Source of the DNA: Defluviicoccus sp. bin129
GTDB taxonomy: Bacteria; Pseudomonadota; Alphaproteobacteria; MPNO01
Reading direction: 5' to 3'
NCBI GenBank assembly: GCA_002239065.1
Contig: MPNO01000001.1
Location: 124,001-188,000, forward strand
DNA length: 64,000 nucleotides
In this document: piece after piece, positions 33,534 through 42,194 of the stretch
How positions within the stretch are numbered: the stretch's first letter is position 1
Layout: each line of letters starts with the position of its first letter
Program-made: the position numbers and the translations under genes
The notes under the pieces: model-generated
What the model saw: only the letters and a program-made list of their open reading frames with translations
Database searches by the model: none
Told to the model about the DNA's origin: nothing

Positions 33534-36107
33534 TCAATCCTTCTCCGCACCATAGCGGGTTTCCAGATCGGCGACGAGTGCGCGGGCGGCGGCGACCGCG
33601 GCGTCGATCGTCCGAGCCTCCGGCGGGGAGTCCGCCGGCTCGCCGAAATGGACGCTCACCCGGCGCAGCCGGGGCCAGCGCCGGTGGCGCGGCAGCGCCG
33701 CGAAGGTCCCCGCGATATAGGCGGGCGCCAGCGCGGCCTGGCGTTGCGAGAGCAGCATGCCGATCCCGCGCATGAAACCCCGGAGCCGCCCGTCCGGGGA
33801 GCGCCAGGATTCGGGGAACCAGACCACGCTGTCGCCGCGGTCGATCAGCCCGCCGGCGATGGCGAGCCCCTCGGCGGGGCTGCGGTCGTCGACCGGAAAC
33901 AGCCGGGCGACGCGGGCGAGCCAGCTCAGCGTGGACGATTCGAACACGCGGGCCTTGTCGGCGCTCCACCAGAGTCCGTCGAACGCCCGCCAGGGAAGCG
34001 CCGCCGCCAGCACCAGCGGGTCGAGATCGCTGGCATGGTTGGCGATCAGGATCACCGGCCGGCCGGCATCGGGGACCGGGCCGCTGCGCCGGACGCCGAA
34101 CGCCGCCTTCATGACCAGCCGGTTGAGCCACCAGGCCGTCCAGCCGACGCAGCGCCCGACGCCGCGCGGCGGCGCAGGCAGGACGATGTCCGCCGGGGCT
34201 TCGGGCGCCGCCTCGGGCGCAGCGATGGCGGCGCGGGCGAGATCGGCGAGCGTCACCACCTCGGCCAGCGCGTCGGGGGAGAGCGAGACGCCGAGCGCGC
34301 CCTCGATCTCCTGCGCGATCTCCAGCCAGGCGAGCGAATCGACGCCGAGGTCGAGCTGCGGGCTGGTCGAGAAGTCGATCGGGTGGTCGGCGAAGCGGGC
34401 GCGCATCAGCCCGAGGACGCGGACCGCCCGGGGGTCCGCATCCTCCGCCCCGCGCGCCGCTGCGGCCTCGCGGCCGCCGGCGGCGTCGAACAGCGCGGGC
34501 AGGCGGAACCGGCGGAGCTTGCTCAGCCGGGTTCGCGGCAACGGCTCGCGATGGATGCGGTAGGACGTCACCCGCTTGTACGGCGCGAGCTCGGCGCCGG
34601 CCTCGGTGACGGCGATGCGGATCGCGTCGTCGAGCCGCCGGGTCTGCGCCTGGCGCAGCCCGTCCTCGTCCGGGACGATGAGTGCGGCGAGGCCGCCGTC
34701 GCGCTCGAACACCGCGGCCTCGGCGATCAGCGGGCTCGCGGCGAGCGCGGTCTCGACTTCTTCGGGGCCGATATTCTTGCCGCCGGACAACACGATCACG
34801 TCCTTGCTGCGCCCGGTGACCACCAGCGAGCCGTCGGCGTCGATGCGGCCGAGATCGCCGGAGCGGAACCAGCCCTCTTCGGCGAACACGGAGGCGGTGG
34901 CCGCGCTGTCGTTGAAATAGCCCGCGAACACGTGCGGGCCGCGGATCTGCACCTCGCCGATCCCTTCCTCGTCGGCATCGGCGATGCGCAGCTCGCTGCC
35001 CTCGACCGGCCTGCCCTCGGTGCCGATGCGCCCGGCGCCGTAGCGGTTGTAGGTGGTGACCGACGAGGTCTCGACCAGCCCGTAGCCGGTGAGCACCTGG
35101 AAGCCGAGCCCTTCGAGGCGCCAGGCGACCCCCTCGTCGAGCTTGGCGCCGCCCGAGACCACCATGCGCAGCCGGGGCGCGAAGCGGCGGCGCACCGGCC
35201 ACATCAGCCACCTGCCGAGGCGCGGGCCGCCAATGCGCGAGACCGCCGTGGAAACCCGCCAGAGGGCGCCGAACAGCGTGCCGGCAACGCCGTTCTCCAG
35301 CCTCCCGCCGATCCCCTCGACCAGGGCCTCGTAGAGCCGCGGCACGCCCAGCATGACGGTCGCGCGGGCTTCGCGGAGCGCGGTCGCGACATCGGGTCCG
35401 GTGGGCGCGCTCGGGAGGATTACGGTCGAGCCGCAGGCGAACGGCACCATCAGCCCGGCCATGAAGGGATAGGCGTGGTGAAGCGGCAAGGGCAGCGCGG
35501 CCCGGTCGCTCGTGTCGACGAACCCGCCCTCGGCCAGCGCCTCGACGTTGAACATGAAATTGCCGTGGGTCAGGGGCACGCCCTTGGCCACACCGGTGGT
35601 GCCGGAGGTGTAGATGATCGCGGCGAGGTCTTCCGGCGCGACCGCGGGAAGCCCCTCCGGCGCTTCGCCGAGCAGCGTCGACCAGTGCGCGGGTGCGCCG
35701 GTGCCGGCGCCGTCGAGCCGCCAGACGCCGGCGAGGTCACGGACTGCCGCTTCGGGAAGCTCGTCCAGGACCTGCCGGTCGGCGAACAGCGCCCGCGCCC
35801 CGCTATCGGCCAGCGCCCGGCGGAACTCCTCCGGCGATCCCATGTCGTCGAGCGGAACCGCGACCGCGCCGAGCGCGGCGAGGGCGAGGCGCAGCACCAC
35901 CTGCGCGTCGCTGTTGACGCCGATCACGCCGACCCGGACGCCGTGGCCGAGGCCGCGCCCGGTCAGCCCGCCGGCGAGCGCGAGCGCGTCGCGGTGCAGG
36001 CCGCGATAGCTGCGGGTTTCCATGCCCGCCTCGCTGAAGGCGATGACCGCCGGGGCATCGCCGAAGCGCTGCAGATCGTCGATCAGGGTTTGCAGCGTGC
36101 GGTTCAT
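33534..36107 (-). CDS. Three-domain acyl-AMP ligase, acyl carrier and PlsC-like acyltransferase
   Basis: An 857-residue fusion. Residues about 1-540 are an adenylate-forming acyl-CoA/ACP synthetase with P-loop YTSGTTGVAKG (167-176), TGYGLVETS and a GWFRSGDLG motif. A phosphopantetheine carrier domain follows, with Ser591 in LGVDSLAW. The C-terminal part is a PlsC-like acyltransferase with NHASDLD (His691-x4-Asp696) and a variant FPESWRS in place of FPEGTRS. Escherichia coli Aas joins the same ligase and acyltransferase activities in the opposite order and without a carrier. The architecture suggests activation of a fatty acid, loading onto the built-in carrier and transfer to a lipid acceptor. 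ATG at 36105-36107. Domain calls are firm; the acceptor is unknown. Confidence 0.9.
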   Translation of the reverse strand: MNRTLQTLIDDLQRFGDAPAVIAFSEAGMETRSYRGLHRDALALAGGLTGRGLGHGVRVGVIGVNSDAQVVLRLALAALGAVAVPLDDMGSPEEFRRALADSGARALFADRQVLDELPEAAVRDLAGVWRLDGAGTGAPAHWSTLLGEAPEGLPAVAPEDLAAIIYTSGTTGVAKGVPLTHGNFMFNVEALAEGGFVDTSDRAALPLPLHHAYPFMAGLMVPFACGSTVILPSAPTGPDVATALREARATVMLGVPRLYEALVEGIGGRLENGVAGTLFGALWRVSTAVSRIGGPRLGRWLMWPVRRRFAPRLRMVVSGGAKLDEGVAWRLEGLGFQVLTGYGLVETSSVTTYNRYGAGRIGTEGRPVEGSELRIADADEEGIGEVQIRGPHVFAGYFNDSAATASVFAEEGWFRSGDLGRIDADGSLVVTGRSKDVIVLSGGKNIGPEEVETALAASPLIAEAAVFERDGGLAALIVPDEDGLRQAQTRRLDDAIRIAVTEAGAELAPYKRVTSYRIHREPLPRTRLSKLRRFRLPALFDAAGGREAAAARGAEDADPRAVRVLGLMRARFADHPIDFSTSPQLDLGVDSLAWLEIAQEIEGALGVSLSPDALAEVVTLADLARAAIAAPEAAPEAPADIVLPAPPRGVGRCVGWTAWWLNRLVMKAAFGVRRSGPVPDAGRPVILIANHASDLDPLVLAAALPWRAFDGLWWSADKARVFESSTLSWLARVARLFPVDDRSPAEGLAIAGGLIDRGDSVVWFPESWRSPDGRLRGFMRGIGMLLSQRQAALAPAYIAGTFAALPRHRRWPRLRRVSVHFGEPADSPPEARTIDAAVAAARALVADLETRYGAEKD

Positions 36108-36136
36108 GGCGAAACGCCCGTGAGGCGGCGCGGAGC

Positions 36137-37156
36137 CTAGTGCGTGCGCGGGTTCTTCATCACCCTGTCCCGATCCGCCGAGACCACGTCGACGGTATGC
36201 ACCTCGCCATCGCGCAGCAGCCTGAGGGTCACCGTCGACCCGGCGGGGCCGATACCCCAGACCCGGCGATACATCTGGGCCATGGATTCGATCTTGGCGT
36301 CATTGACCGCCAGCACGACGTCGCCCGCCTCGACGTCCGACCCGGCGCAGGGGCCGCGCTCGGAGATCGAGGTGATCAGCACCCGGCCCAGCGCCTCGAC
36401 GCTGTAGATGCCGAGCCAGGGCCGGCTGGGGCCCGGGCGCCGGCCGTAGCGCAGCAGGTCGTCCACGGTTTCCTTGTAGAGATCGATCGGGACGAACATG
36501 TTGCCCGCGCTCGGCCCGCCGCCGGGCGCCGCGTCCTGGACGAAGAGCGAGCCCAGCCCGACCAGCCGGCCGTCGCCGTCGATCAGCGCCGCGCCGCTCC
36601 AATGGGGGTGCGGCGGTGCGGTGAATATCGCCTCGTCGAGCAGGTATTCCCAGTAGCCGGCGAATTCCCGCTTGGAGACGACCTGCGCCTTGATGGCGTT
36701 CTCCAGGCCTCCCCGGGCGGCCGCGACCAGCCAGTCCTTTTCCTTGAACCCGGCCGTGTCGCCGAGCGCGATGGGCCTCGCGCCGAGCGCGGAGCCGCCG
36801 CGCAGCAGGCCGAACCCGGTCTCGTAATCGTAGGCGAGCACCTGGGCGCGGGTCGCGCCGGCCTGTTCCGAACCGAGGACGATGTGCTCGGCCTCGGCGA
36901 CCAGATAGCCGATGGTGAGGAACAAATTGTCCTCGCCCACCAGGATCGCGTTGCCTTCGCGCTCGGTACCCAGATAGGACGAGCTGAACGCATCCTCCGG
37001 CGCCTGCGAGCGGAGCTGCACGACCGAGCGCAGCACGTCGGCCAGCTCGAAGCGGTAATCCGCCGGGTCGGGCCGCGTGACGCGCCCGATATTGGGGTCG
37101 ACCAGATGCGCCAGGGATAGCGGCTTGTGACCGTTCGCTTGCTCGATTCCGCTCAT
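36137..37156 (-). CDS. HtrA-like serine-protease-fold protein with PDZ domain, catalytic site degenerate
   Basis: A 339-residue protein that threads as a trypsin-like HtrA domain followed by a PDZ domain (about 245-330, PWLGIYSVEAL ... GSDVEAGDVVLAVND). The HtrA catalytic triad is not kept: where LTNNHVV gives His, this protein reads LTIGYLV (Tyr84); where SDLA gives Asp it reads TGFG (Gly114); the serine survives in HWSGAAL (Ser187). No signal peptide is seen, unlike periplasmic DegP. It is probably a non-proteolytic binding or scaffold protein. It lies 30 bases ahead of the acyl-ligase fusion on the same strand, and a joint role in lipid handling is possible. Confidence 0.8.
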   Translation of the reverse strand: MSGIEQANGHKPLSLAHLVDPNIGRVTRPDPADYRFELADVLRSVVQLRSQAPEDAFSSSYLGTEREGNAILVGEDNLFLTIGYLVAEAEHIVLGSEQAGATRAQVLAYDYETGFGLLRGGSALGARPIALGDTAGFKEKDWLVAAARGGLENAIKAQVVSKREFAGYWEYLLDEAIFTAPPHPHWSGAALIDGDGRLVGLGSLFVQDAAPGGGPSAGNMFVPIDLYKETVDDLLRYGRRPGPSRPWLGIYSVEALGRVLITSISERGPCAGSDVEAGDVVLAVNDAKIESMAQMYRRVWGIGPAGSTVTLRLLRDGEVHTVDVVSADRDRVMKNPRTH

Positions 37157-37223
37157 GACCGGATGGGCAGATGACTACGGGAGGGCAGGATACCACCCCG
37201 CCGCCGGCAAAGCACAGGCCCGG

Positions 37224-37243
37224 GCGGATCGCCGCCGATCCGC
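37224..37243 (-). terminator. Hairpin directly after the LolA-like gene
   Basis: A perfect eight-base-pair stem GCGGATCG/CGATCCGC with a four-base loop starts one base beyond the stop codon at 37245. There is no T-run after it, so it could be a weak or Rho-assisted terminator, or a 3'-end protecting element. Confidence 0.4.
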
Positions 37244-37244
37244 G

Positions 37245-38057
37245 TCAGCGCACGCGTTTCAGGCTGGACTGGCTGAAGTCGCGGTCCGACAGCCTGGCGC
37301 GGAACGCGAAGTCGGACCAGCGCATGATCGTGCTCTTGCCCGTCAGATGGTTCTCCATCGTCATCTCGGAGGCGCGCCAGTAGCGGTCCAGATAGCGCTG
37401 GTATTTGCCCAGCGCGAGCGTCTTGAGATGCGCGTTCTTGCGGTCGAAATAGGCGATCTTCCAGACCCGGAGCTCGTCCTTGTCGCGCCAGACGATCTGC
37501 CTGGTGTAGCCCGACCCCTTCTCGACCGGCACGGTCTCCACCACCGAACACTCGAGCTCGCCGCAGGCTTCGTCCTTCAGGTAGCGGTACTTGTATTTCT
37601 CCACCTCCGGCGCGCCGAGATCCTCGTAGGAAAACTCGCTGCCCATGAAGGAGCCCGACCGGTTCGACGAGCTGATCCGCTTGACCCGCTTGAGCGCCGG
37701 CAGATAGAGCCACTGGTCGTCCGGCCCCTCCCGGTGGGAATGGATCAGCAGCGCGGTTCCCTTGACGCCGCGCGGCTCGTCGAACACGAACAGGCTCTTG
37801 TTGCCGTCGTCGGCGACCTCGAGGACCTTGATCCGAAGCTGCCGCCGGCTCTCGCGCCCCTGCTTGTTGCGCAGCACCATGGTCTGGCTGGCGGTGAAAT
37901 TGCCGAACCCCCGGTCCCGCTCACGCGCTTCCTCCGCGATCCGACGGCCACGCTCCTCGGCGCTCTGGGCATCGGCCGCCGCGGGAATCGCGAGGATCGC
38001 CGGCAAGCCGAGCCAGCAGGCCAGCGCGATCGACCGGGTGGAACGGGCGCGAATCAT
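37245..38057 (-). CDS. LolA-like outer-membrane lipoprotein-sorting protein
   Basis: A 270-residue secreted protein. A signal peptide occupies about residues 1-30 (SIALACWLGLPAILAIPAAADAQ). Then comes the COG2834-type fold, with YLPALKRVKRISSSNRSGSFMGSEFSYED as the clearest family stretch. The ATG overlaps the RND stop by ATGA. Such proteins are regularly paired with COG1033 RND transporters and are thought to accept a lipophilic cargo in the periplasm. It is not the housekeeping LolA, which would be shorter and genomically separate. Confidence 0.88.
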   Translation of the reverse strand: MIRARSTRSIALACWLGLPAILAIPAAADAQSAEERGRRIAEEARERDRGFGNFTASQTMVLRNKQGRESRRQLRIKVLEVADDGNKSLFVFDEPRGVKGTALLIHSHREGPDDQWLYLPALKRVKRISSSNRSGSFMGSEFSYEDLGAPEVEKYKYRYLKDEACGELECSVVETVPVEKGSGYTRQIVWRDKDELRVWKIAYFDRKNAHLKTLALGKYQRYLDRYWRASEMTMENHLTGKSTIMRWSDFAFRARLSDRDFSQSSLKRVR

Positions 38058-40342
38058 GACTTCCTCCGATCGAGAGCCATCAACAAAGGCGGCAGAAGCA
38101 GGAAATCCGCGAGCAGCGCGAAAACGATCGTGAGCGAGACCAGGAGGCCGAGCGCCCAGCTGACCTCGAAACCGGACGAGGCGAACACCAGGAAGCCGAG
38201 CGCGAGCACGGCGGTGGTGGTCCACAGGGCGTGGCCGACGGCGCGAAAGGCGGAGCGCACCGCCTCGGGGGCGTCGCGGCCTTCGCGCCTCGCCTTGAGG
38301 TACTTGGTCAGGAAATGGATCGTGTCGTCGACCACGATCCCGAACGCGATGGCGGTCATCACCGAACCGGCGAGGCCCACGCGGCCGACCATGAAGCCCC
38401 AGAGGCCGAGGCTCATCGCGGCGGGGATGAAATTCGGCACCAGGCTCAGCAGGCCCACCCGCAGGCTCCGGAACACGAAGACCAGGATCAGCGAAATGAG
38501 CGCCATCGCGACGATCGTGCCGGTCAGCATGCTCTCGATGTTGCGCTGGGAAAGATGGGCGAAGACGATGGTGACGCCCGAGGCCTCGGCCGCGAGACCG
38601 GGGGCGTTGGCCCGCAGCCACGCCTGGGCGCGCGCGTCCAGCTCGCGCTGCGCCTGGGAGGTGAGGCTCCGCATCACCACCGTCATGCGGGTCGCCGCCT
38701 TGCCGATATCGATCCGGTTGTTCAGATCCCTGCCGAAGGGCAGCGACAGCTCGTAAAGCAGCAGATATTGCGAGGACAGGTCCGGGTCGTCGGGCACCCG
38801 GTAGAAATCCGGGTCGTCGCCGTGCAGGTTCTTGTTCAGGCGCTTCATGATGTCGGGAAAGGCCTGGACGTGGGACACCTCGGGCTGTTTGCGGAACCAT
38901 TCGGCGAACGCCTCGACCTGGCGCAGATAGGCGGGCTCGGTGATGCCGCCTTCGGTGCCCGAATCGAGCGAATATTCCAGCGTCTCGACGCCGGTGAGGT
39001 TGTCGATGACGAAATCCGTGTCCTTGCGGAACTCGTACCGCTCGCTGAGATATTTCGTCCAGTTGTCGGTGAGTTCCAGCCGGGGAATGCCGGTGACCAG
39101 GACGACGGCGAGGATGGCGGAGCACCAGAGCAGAACGCCGCGGCGCCGCACGACGAACCCGCCGAAGCGATCGAAAAAGGCGGGCTGCCCGGCGCGGCGA
39201 GCGCGCGGCCGCATCGGCAGGACCGAGAGCAGCGCGGGCAGCAGCGTCAGCGAATAGACCAGCGCGCAGAACACGCCGAACGCGACCAGATTGCCGAGCA
39301 CGCGGAAGGGCGGCGAATCGGAGGCGTTCAGGCTCAGAAAGCCGATCGCCGTGGTGAGCGAGGTCAGGAATACCGGCCATGCATTGACCCGGATCGACTC
39401 CGCGATCGCCGCATTCCGGTCCAGCCCCCTGCCCATGCCGTCCAGCGCGGCCGCGACGACATGGACCGAATGTGCGACCGCCACCGTCATCACGATGATT
39501 GGGACGCCCGAATTGGCCGGGTTGAACACCGTTCCGAGCCAGCCGGCGAGACCCACCGTGGTGTTGACCGCGAACATCAGCACGGCGACGAGCGCCACCG
39601 TCCCGAGGATCGAGCGCAGGAGCGCGGCCGCCACCAGCGTGATGATGGCGAACACGACCGGGATCAGGGTTTCGAGGTCGTCCTTGGTGGCGTCGGCGAA
39701 GGCCCGGTTCAGCGGCACGTCGCCGGTCAGGTAGTAGGCGATATCCGGGTGGCCGGCGCGGGCCTTGTCCAAGAGGCCGTTGAGATAGTCGGTGATCTCG
39801 ATCACCGCGGCATCGGGGTTGTCGGGCAGGGCGAAGTCGATCGCGAGCCCCGCCACCTTGCCGTCGCGCGAGACCAGGCGTCCGGCGATCTCGGCCGCGT
39901 TGAGCGCGACCTCGCGGACCCGCTCCAGCTCGGGATCCGAGAGCGCGCCCGCATCCTCGACCAGCGGCCGGACGATCAGCTCGTCGCCGTTCGCCCGGCT
40001 GTGGGAATAGTTGGTGAGCGAGTCCACCCGGGTGGAATGCGGCGCCTGCCACGCCGCCTCGGTCAGCTCCTCGACGGCCCGCAGCGTCTCGCGGGTGAAC
40101 ACCGAGCCCTCGCGCGGGGCGACCGCGATCAGCGCCCTGTTGGACGCGCCGTAGGTCGCTTCCAGCGCGTTCAAGGCGGCAAGCTGCGGGTTGTCCTCGT
40201 CGAACAGGCTGCGGTAGTCGTTGGTCACGCTGACGAATCCGGCGCCCGCCGTCATCGCGAGCATGGCCAGCGCGGCGATCGCGAGGACCGGCCAGCGATG
40301 GCGCAGGATCGCACCGGCGAAGCGGTCGAGAGCGTCGGTCAT
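38054..40342 (-). CDS. RND-superfamily (MMPL/COG1033) exporter
   Basis: A 762-residue inner-membrane transporter with one N-terminal helix, a large periplasmic loop, a helix bundle (GVPIIVMTVAVAHSVHVVAA region), a second loop and a second helix bundle (FGIVVDDTIHFLTKYL), the duplicated RND plan. COG1033 members move lipids, hopanoids or other hydrophobic molecules and need no TolC adaptor. ATG at 40340-40342 is chosen because its N-terminus begins just before the first helix. It is coupled to the LolA-like gene and preceded by a small hypothetical gene. The substrate may relate to the lipid or carotenoid genes around it, an inference from position only. Confidence 0.9.
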   Translation of the reverse strand: MTDALDRFAGAILRHRWPVLAIAALAMLAMTAGAGFVSVTNDYRSLFDEDNPQLAALNALEATYGASNRALIAVAPREGSVFTRETLRAVEELTEAAWQAPHSTRVDSLTNYSHSRANGDELIVRPLVEDAGALSDPELERVREVALNAAEIAGRLVSRDGKVAGLAIDFALPDNPDAAVIEITDYLNGLLDKARAGHPDIAYYLTGDVPLNRAFADATKDDLETLIPVVFAIITLVAAALLRSILGTVALVAVLMFAVNTTVGLAGWLGTVFNPANSGVPIIVMTVAVAHSVHVVAAALDGMGRGLDRNAAIAESIRVNAWPVFLTSLTTAIGFLSLNASDSPPFRVLGNLVAFGVFCALVYSLTLLPALLSVLPMRPRARRAGQPAFFDRFGGFVVRRRGVLLWCSAILAVVLVTGIPRLELTDNWTKYLSERYEFRKDTDFVIDNLTGVETLEYSLDSGTEGGITEPAYLRQVEAFAEWFRKQPEVSHVQAFPDIMKRLNKNLHGDDPDFYRVPDDPDLSSQYLLLYELSLPFGRDLNNRIDIGKAATRMTVVMRSLTSQAQRELDARAQAWLRANAPGLAAEASGVTIVFAHLSQRNIESMLTGTIVAMALISLILVFVFRSLRVGLLSLVPNFIPAAMSLGLWGFMVGRVGLAGSVMTAIAFGIVVDDTIHFLTKYLKARREGRDAPEAVRSAFRAVGHALWTTTAVLALGFLVFASSGFEVSWALGLLVSLTIVFALLADFLLLPPLLMALDRRKS

Positions 40343-40352
40343 CGAACCGGTC

Positions 40353-40676
40353 CTACCACCGCGAGGATCGCTCTGCATAGACGCGGTCGGGCAATCGGCA
40401 GCCGATTCCCCCTTCGTCGAAATTCGAAACGTCGAGCATGGTGGCGAGATTCGCCATTTGGCGGGACGGGCCGGGCCCGATCTTTTCCATCATCTGCTCG
40501 ATCCGGTCGTGGGTGTGGAATTGCCACGGGATTCCCGGCGCCCGGCGCTCTGGAAACATGAGCTCGCCGGCGAGCCCGTCGCCGATCGCGGTGCGCGCGA
40601 CGTAGTTCGCCGCCCGGTCGGGATCGACATGCCGGGCTTTGGCGTGGCCGTCTGTATAGGCGGTAGGGATCTTCAT
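40353..40676 (-). CDS. Hypothetical protein upstream of the RND exporter
   Basis: A 107-residue reading frame from ATG at 40674-40676 (MKIPTAYTDGHAKARHVDP) that ends 10 bases before the RND start, so it could lead that operon. The composition is soluble and mixed, with an N-terminal segment ANYVARTAIGDGLAG and no signal or membrane helix. I do not recognise the family. The short length and abrupt end YAERSSRW could mean a truncated remnant. Codon use resembles the neighbours. Confidence 0.5.
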   Translation of the reverse strand: MKIPTAYTDGHAKARHVDPDRAANYVARTAIGDGLAGELMFPERRAPGIPWQFHTHDRIEQMMEKIGPGPSRQMANLATMLDVSNFDEGGIGCRLPDRVYAERSSRW

Positions 40677-40803
40677 CGCATCGAAATTGAGGATTGCGCC
40701 GTGCCGAGAGCCCGGCAGCATATCCGAATAACATAAGGAGGTTGAGGAATCGATTGCAAAGCCACCGGCCGACCGGCGCTGGCGGGCCGATCGCCGGCCC
40801 CGC

Positions 40804-41598
40804 TCACGCCAGCCCGGCGGCGCGGACCGCCGCCAGGTAGCCCCGGCTGACCGGGGCCTCGTGTCCGCCGGTCAGGCCCAATACGGTGCGGCCGTTGCGG
40901 CGCGCCGCCCCGGTCACATGGCGCCGCGAGACCCAGTAGGACCGGTGGACGCGCAGCCCGCCGGCGCCTTCGAGTTCCGCCACCGCATCGGCGAAACGCA
41001 TCAGCACCAGCGTCGAGCCGGCGGTGGTGAACGCCTCGACGTAGTGATCCGACATGCGAAGATACACCAGATCGCGGCCGAGTTCCGGCGGCAGGCGGTC
41101 GAGGAAGCGCACGGTCTCGCGCCCGGCATCGCCCGCGGCCGATGACGCGCCGTCCCCGGCGGCCGTCTGCACGCGGGCAAGCACGCCGACGACGAGAAAG
41201 CTGATCGCCATCATCAGCACGGCCACGCCGGGATAGATCGTCGCGAGCGCGTTGCCGCCCTCGTAGCCCGGCCGGAACAGGGTCTCGGCGGCCAGCACGA
41301 CGGCGGTGCCGGGAACCGCCGCCACCAGGGCGGCGCCCGCCATCGCCAGCGCCAGGCCCCGTCGGGAAGCGGAGGCGGCGAGGCGCAGGGTCAGGATCAT
41401 GACGCTGCCGCAGACCAGCCAGTTGGCGCCGAGCGCCAGCGCCCAGTAGCCGAGGCGGCCCGCGGCGCCGAGCGAATCGTAGGTCCCGAACGGGCCGATG
41501 AAGGCGAACAGCGCGATCAGGCAGGCGAGCACCGACCCCTGGACGGCGAACGACCGGGGGCCGAGCAATTCACGATGCGTGAACGACGAATCCTGCAA
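40804..41598 (-). CDS. Membrane-bound LytTR-domain transcription regulator
   Basis: A roughly 264-residue protein with about four hydrophobic segments (VLACLIALFAFIGPFGTYD, LGYWALALGANWLVCG, a third near ALAMAGAALVAAVPG and a fourth near AVLMMAISFLVVG) followed by a C-terminal LytTR DNA-binding domain (LVYLRMSDHYVEAFTTAG ... LRVHRSYWVSRRHV). The start is uncertain: no ATG is found in frame near the first helix, and TTG at 41596-41598 is proposed without a good ribosome-binding site. It is divergent from the DUF2141 and carotenoid oxygenase genes, which it may regulate. Confidence 0.8.
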   Translation of the reverse strand: MQDSSFTHRELLGPRSFAVQGSVLACLIALFAFIGPFGTYDSLGAAGRLGYWALALGANWLVCGSVMILTLRLAASASRRGLALAMAGAALVAAVPGTAVVLAAETLFRPGYEGGNALATIYPGVAVLMMAISFLVVGVLARVQTAAGDGASSAAGDAGRETVRFLDRLPPELGRDLVYLRMSDHYVEAFTTAGSTLVLMRFADAVAELEGAGGLRVHRSYWVSRRHVTGAARRNGRTVLGLTGGHEAPVSRGYLAAVRAAGLA

Positions 41599-41702
41599 CT
41601 GGCGAAATAGTCCGGTGCATCCGCGTAACCGACAATGACCTGCTTGCCGGGCGCGATCAACACTGCCGGCATCGACGTTGAACAGCCAGGAGGCAAGACA
41701 CG

Positions 41703-42190
41703 ATGACCATCCCGAGAGCTTTCGGACTCTGCGCGCCCGTCGCGGCCGCCCTCCTCTTCCCGGCGACCGTCCCGGCGGCCGACCTCGAAGTCGTCCTCGA
41801 CGGCCTGCGCTCCGCGGAGGGCCATGCCCGGGTTGCCGTCCACAAGCGAGTCCCGGATGCCGCCTTCCCGGCGGGCGGGGGCGGCGGGGGGGGGGGGGGC
41901 GGGGGCGGCGGGGGGGGGGCGCGCGCTGGCGCCCGGCCGGCAAGGGCAAGCTCCGCTTCGTCTTCGCCGACCTCGCGCCGGGCGACTACGCGGTAGCGGC
42001 TTTCCACGACGCCGACGGAGACGGCAAGCTGGGCCAGAACGCGGTGGGAATGCCCATCGAGGGGTTCGGGTTTTCCAACGGCGCCACCGGGTTCATGGGG
42101 CCGCCGGGCTTCGACGAGGCGGCGGTGACCGTGGGCCCGAAGGACGGGCGCGTGACCGCCGCCGTGCGAATCGCCTATCCGGGGGGCTGA
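41703..42190 (+). pseudogene. DUF2141 secreted protein, frameshifted at a poly-G tract
   Basis: The gene begins at ATG 41703 with a signal peptide (FGLCAPVAAALLFPATVPAAD) and the family start LEVVLDGLRSAEGHARVAV. The family's second half, LRFVFADLAPGDYAVAAFHDADGDGKLGQN ... GFGFSN, is in a different frame and ends at 42190. Between them, from about 41874 to 41931, lies an impure G-tract with runs of 14 and 10 Gs that codes only Gly in one frame. The net length, 488 bases, is not a multiple of three. The rest of the gene is well conserved, so a sequencing or assembly error in the tract is more likely than true decay. The product would be a small periplasmic protein of unknown role next to a carotenoid oxygenase. 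Confidence 0.75.
41874..41931. repeat. Impure poly-G tract inside DUF2141 gene
   Basis: Nearly uninterrupted G with a few C, the longest runs being 14 and 10. It sits exactly where the reading frame of the host gene changes. A second, similar tract breaks the nucleotidase gene near 49160-49240. Confidence 0.8.
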
Positions 42191-42194
42191 CGCG

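Noticed and set aside
41874-41931. Phase-variable poly-G contingency locus
   Set aside because: The tract is impure, replaces expected coding sequence, and a similar tract occurs in an unrelated enzyme gene; an artefact is simpler. Kept only as an alternative.
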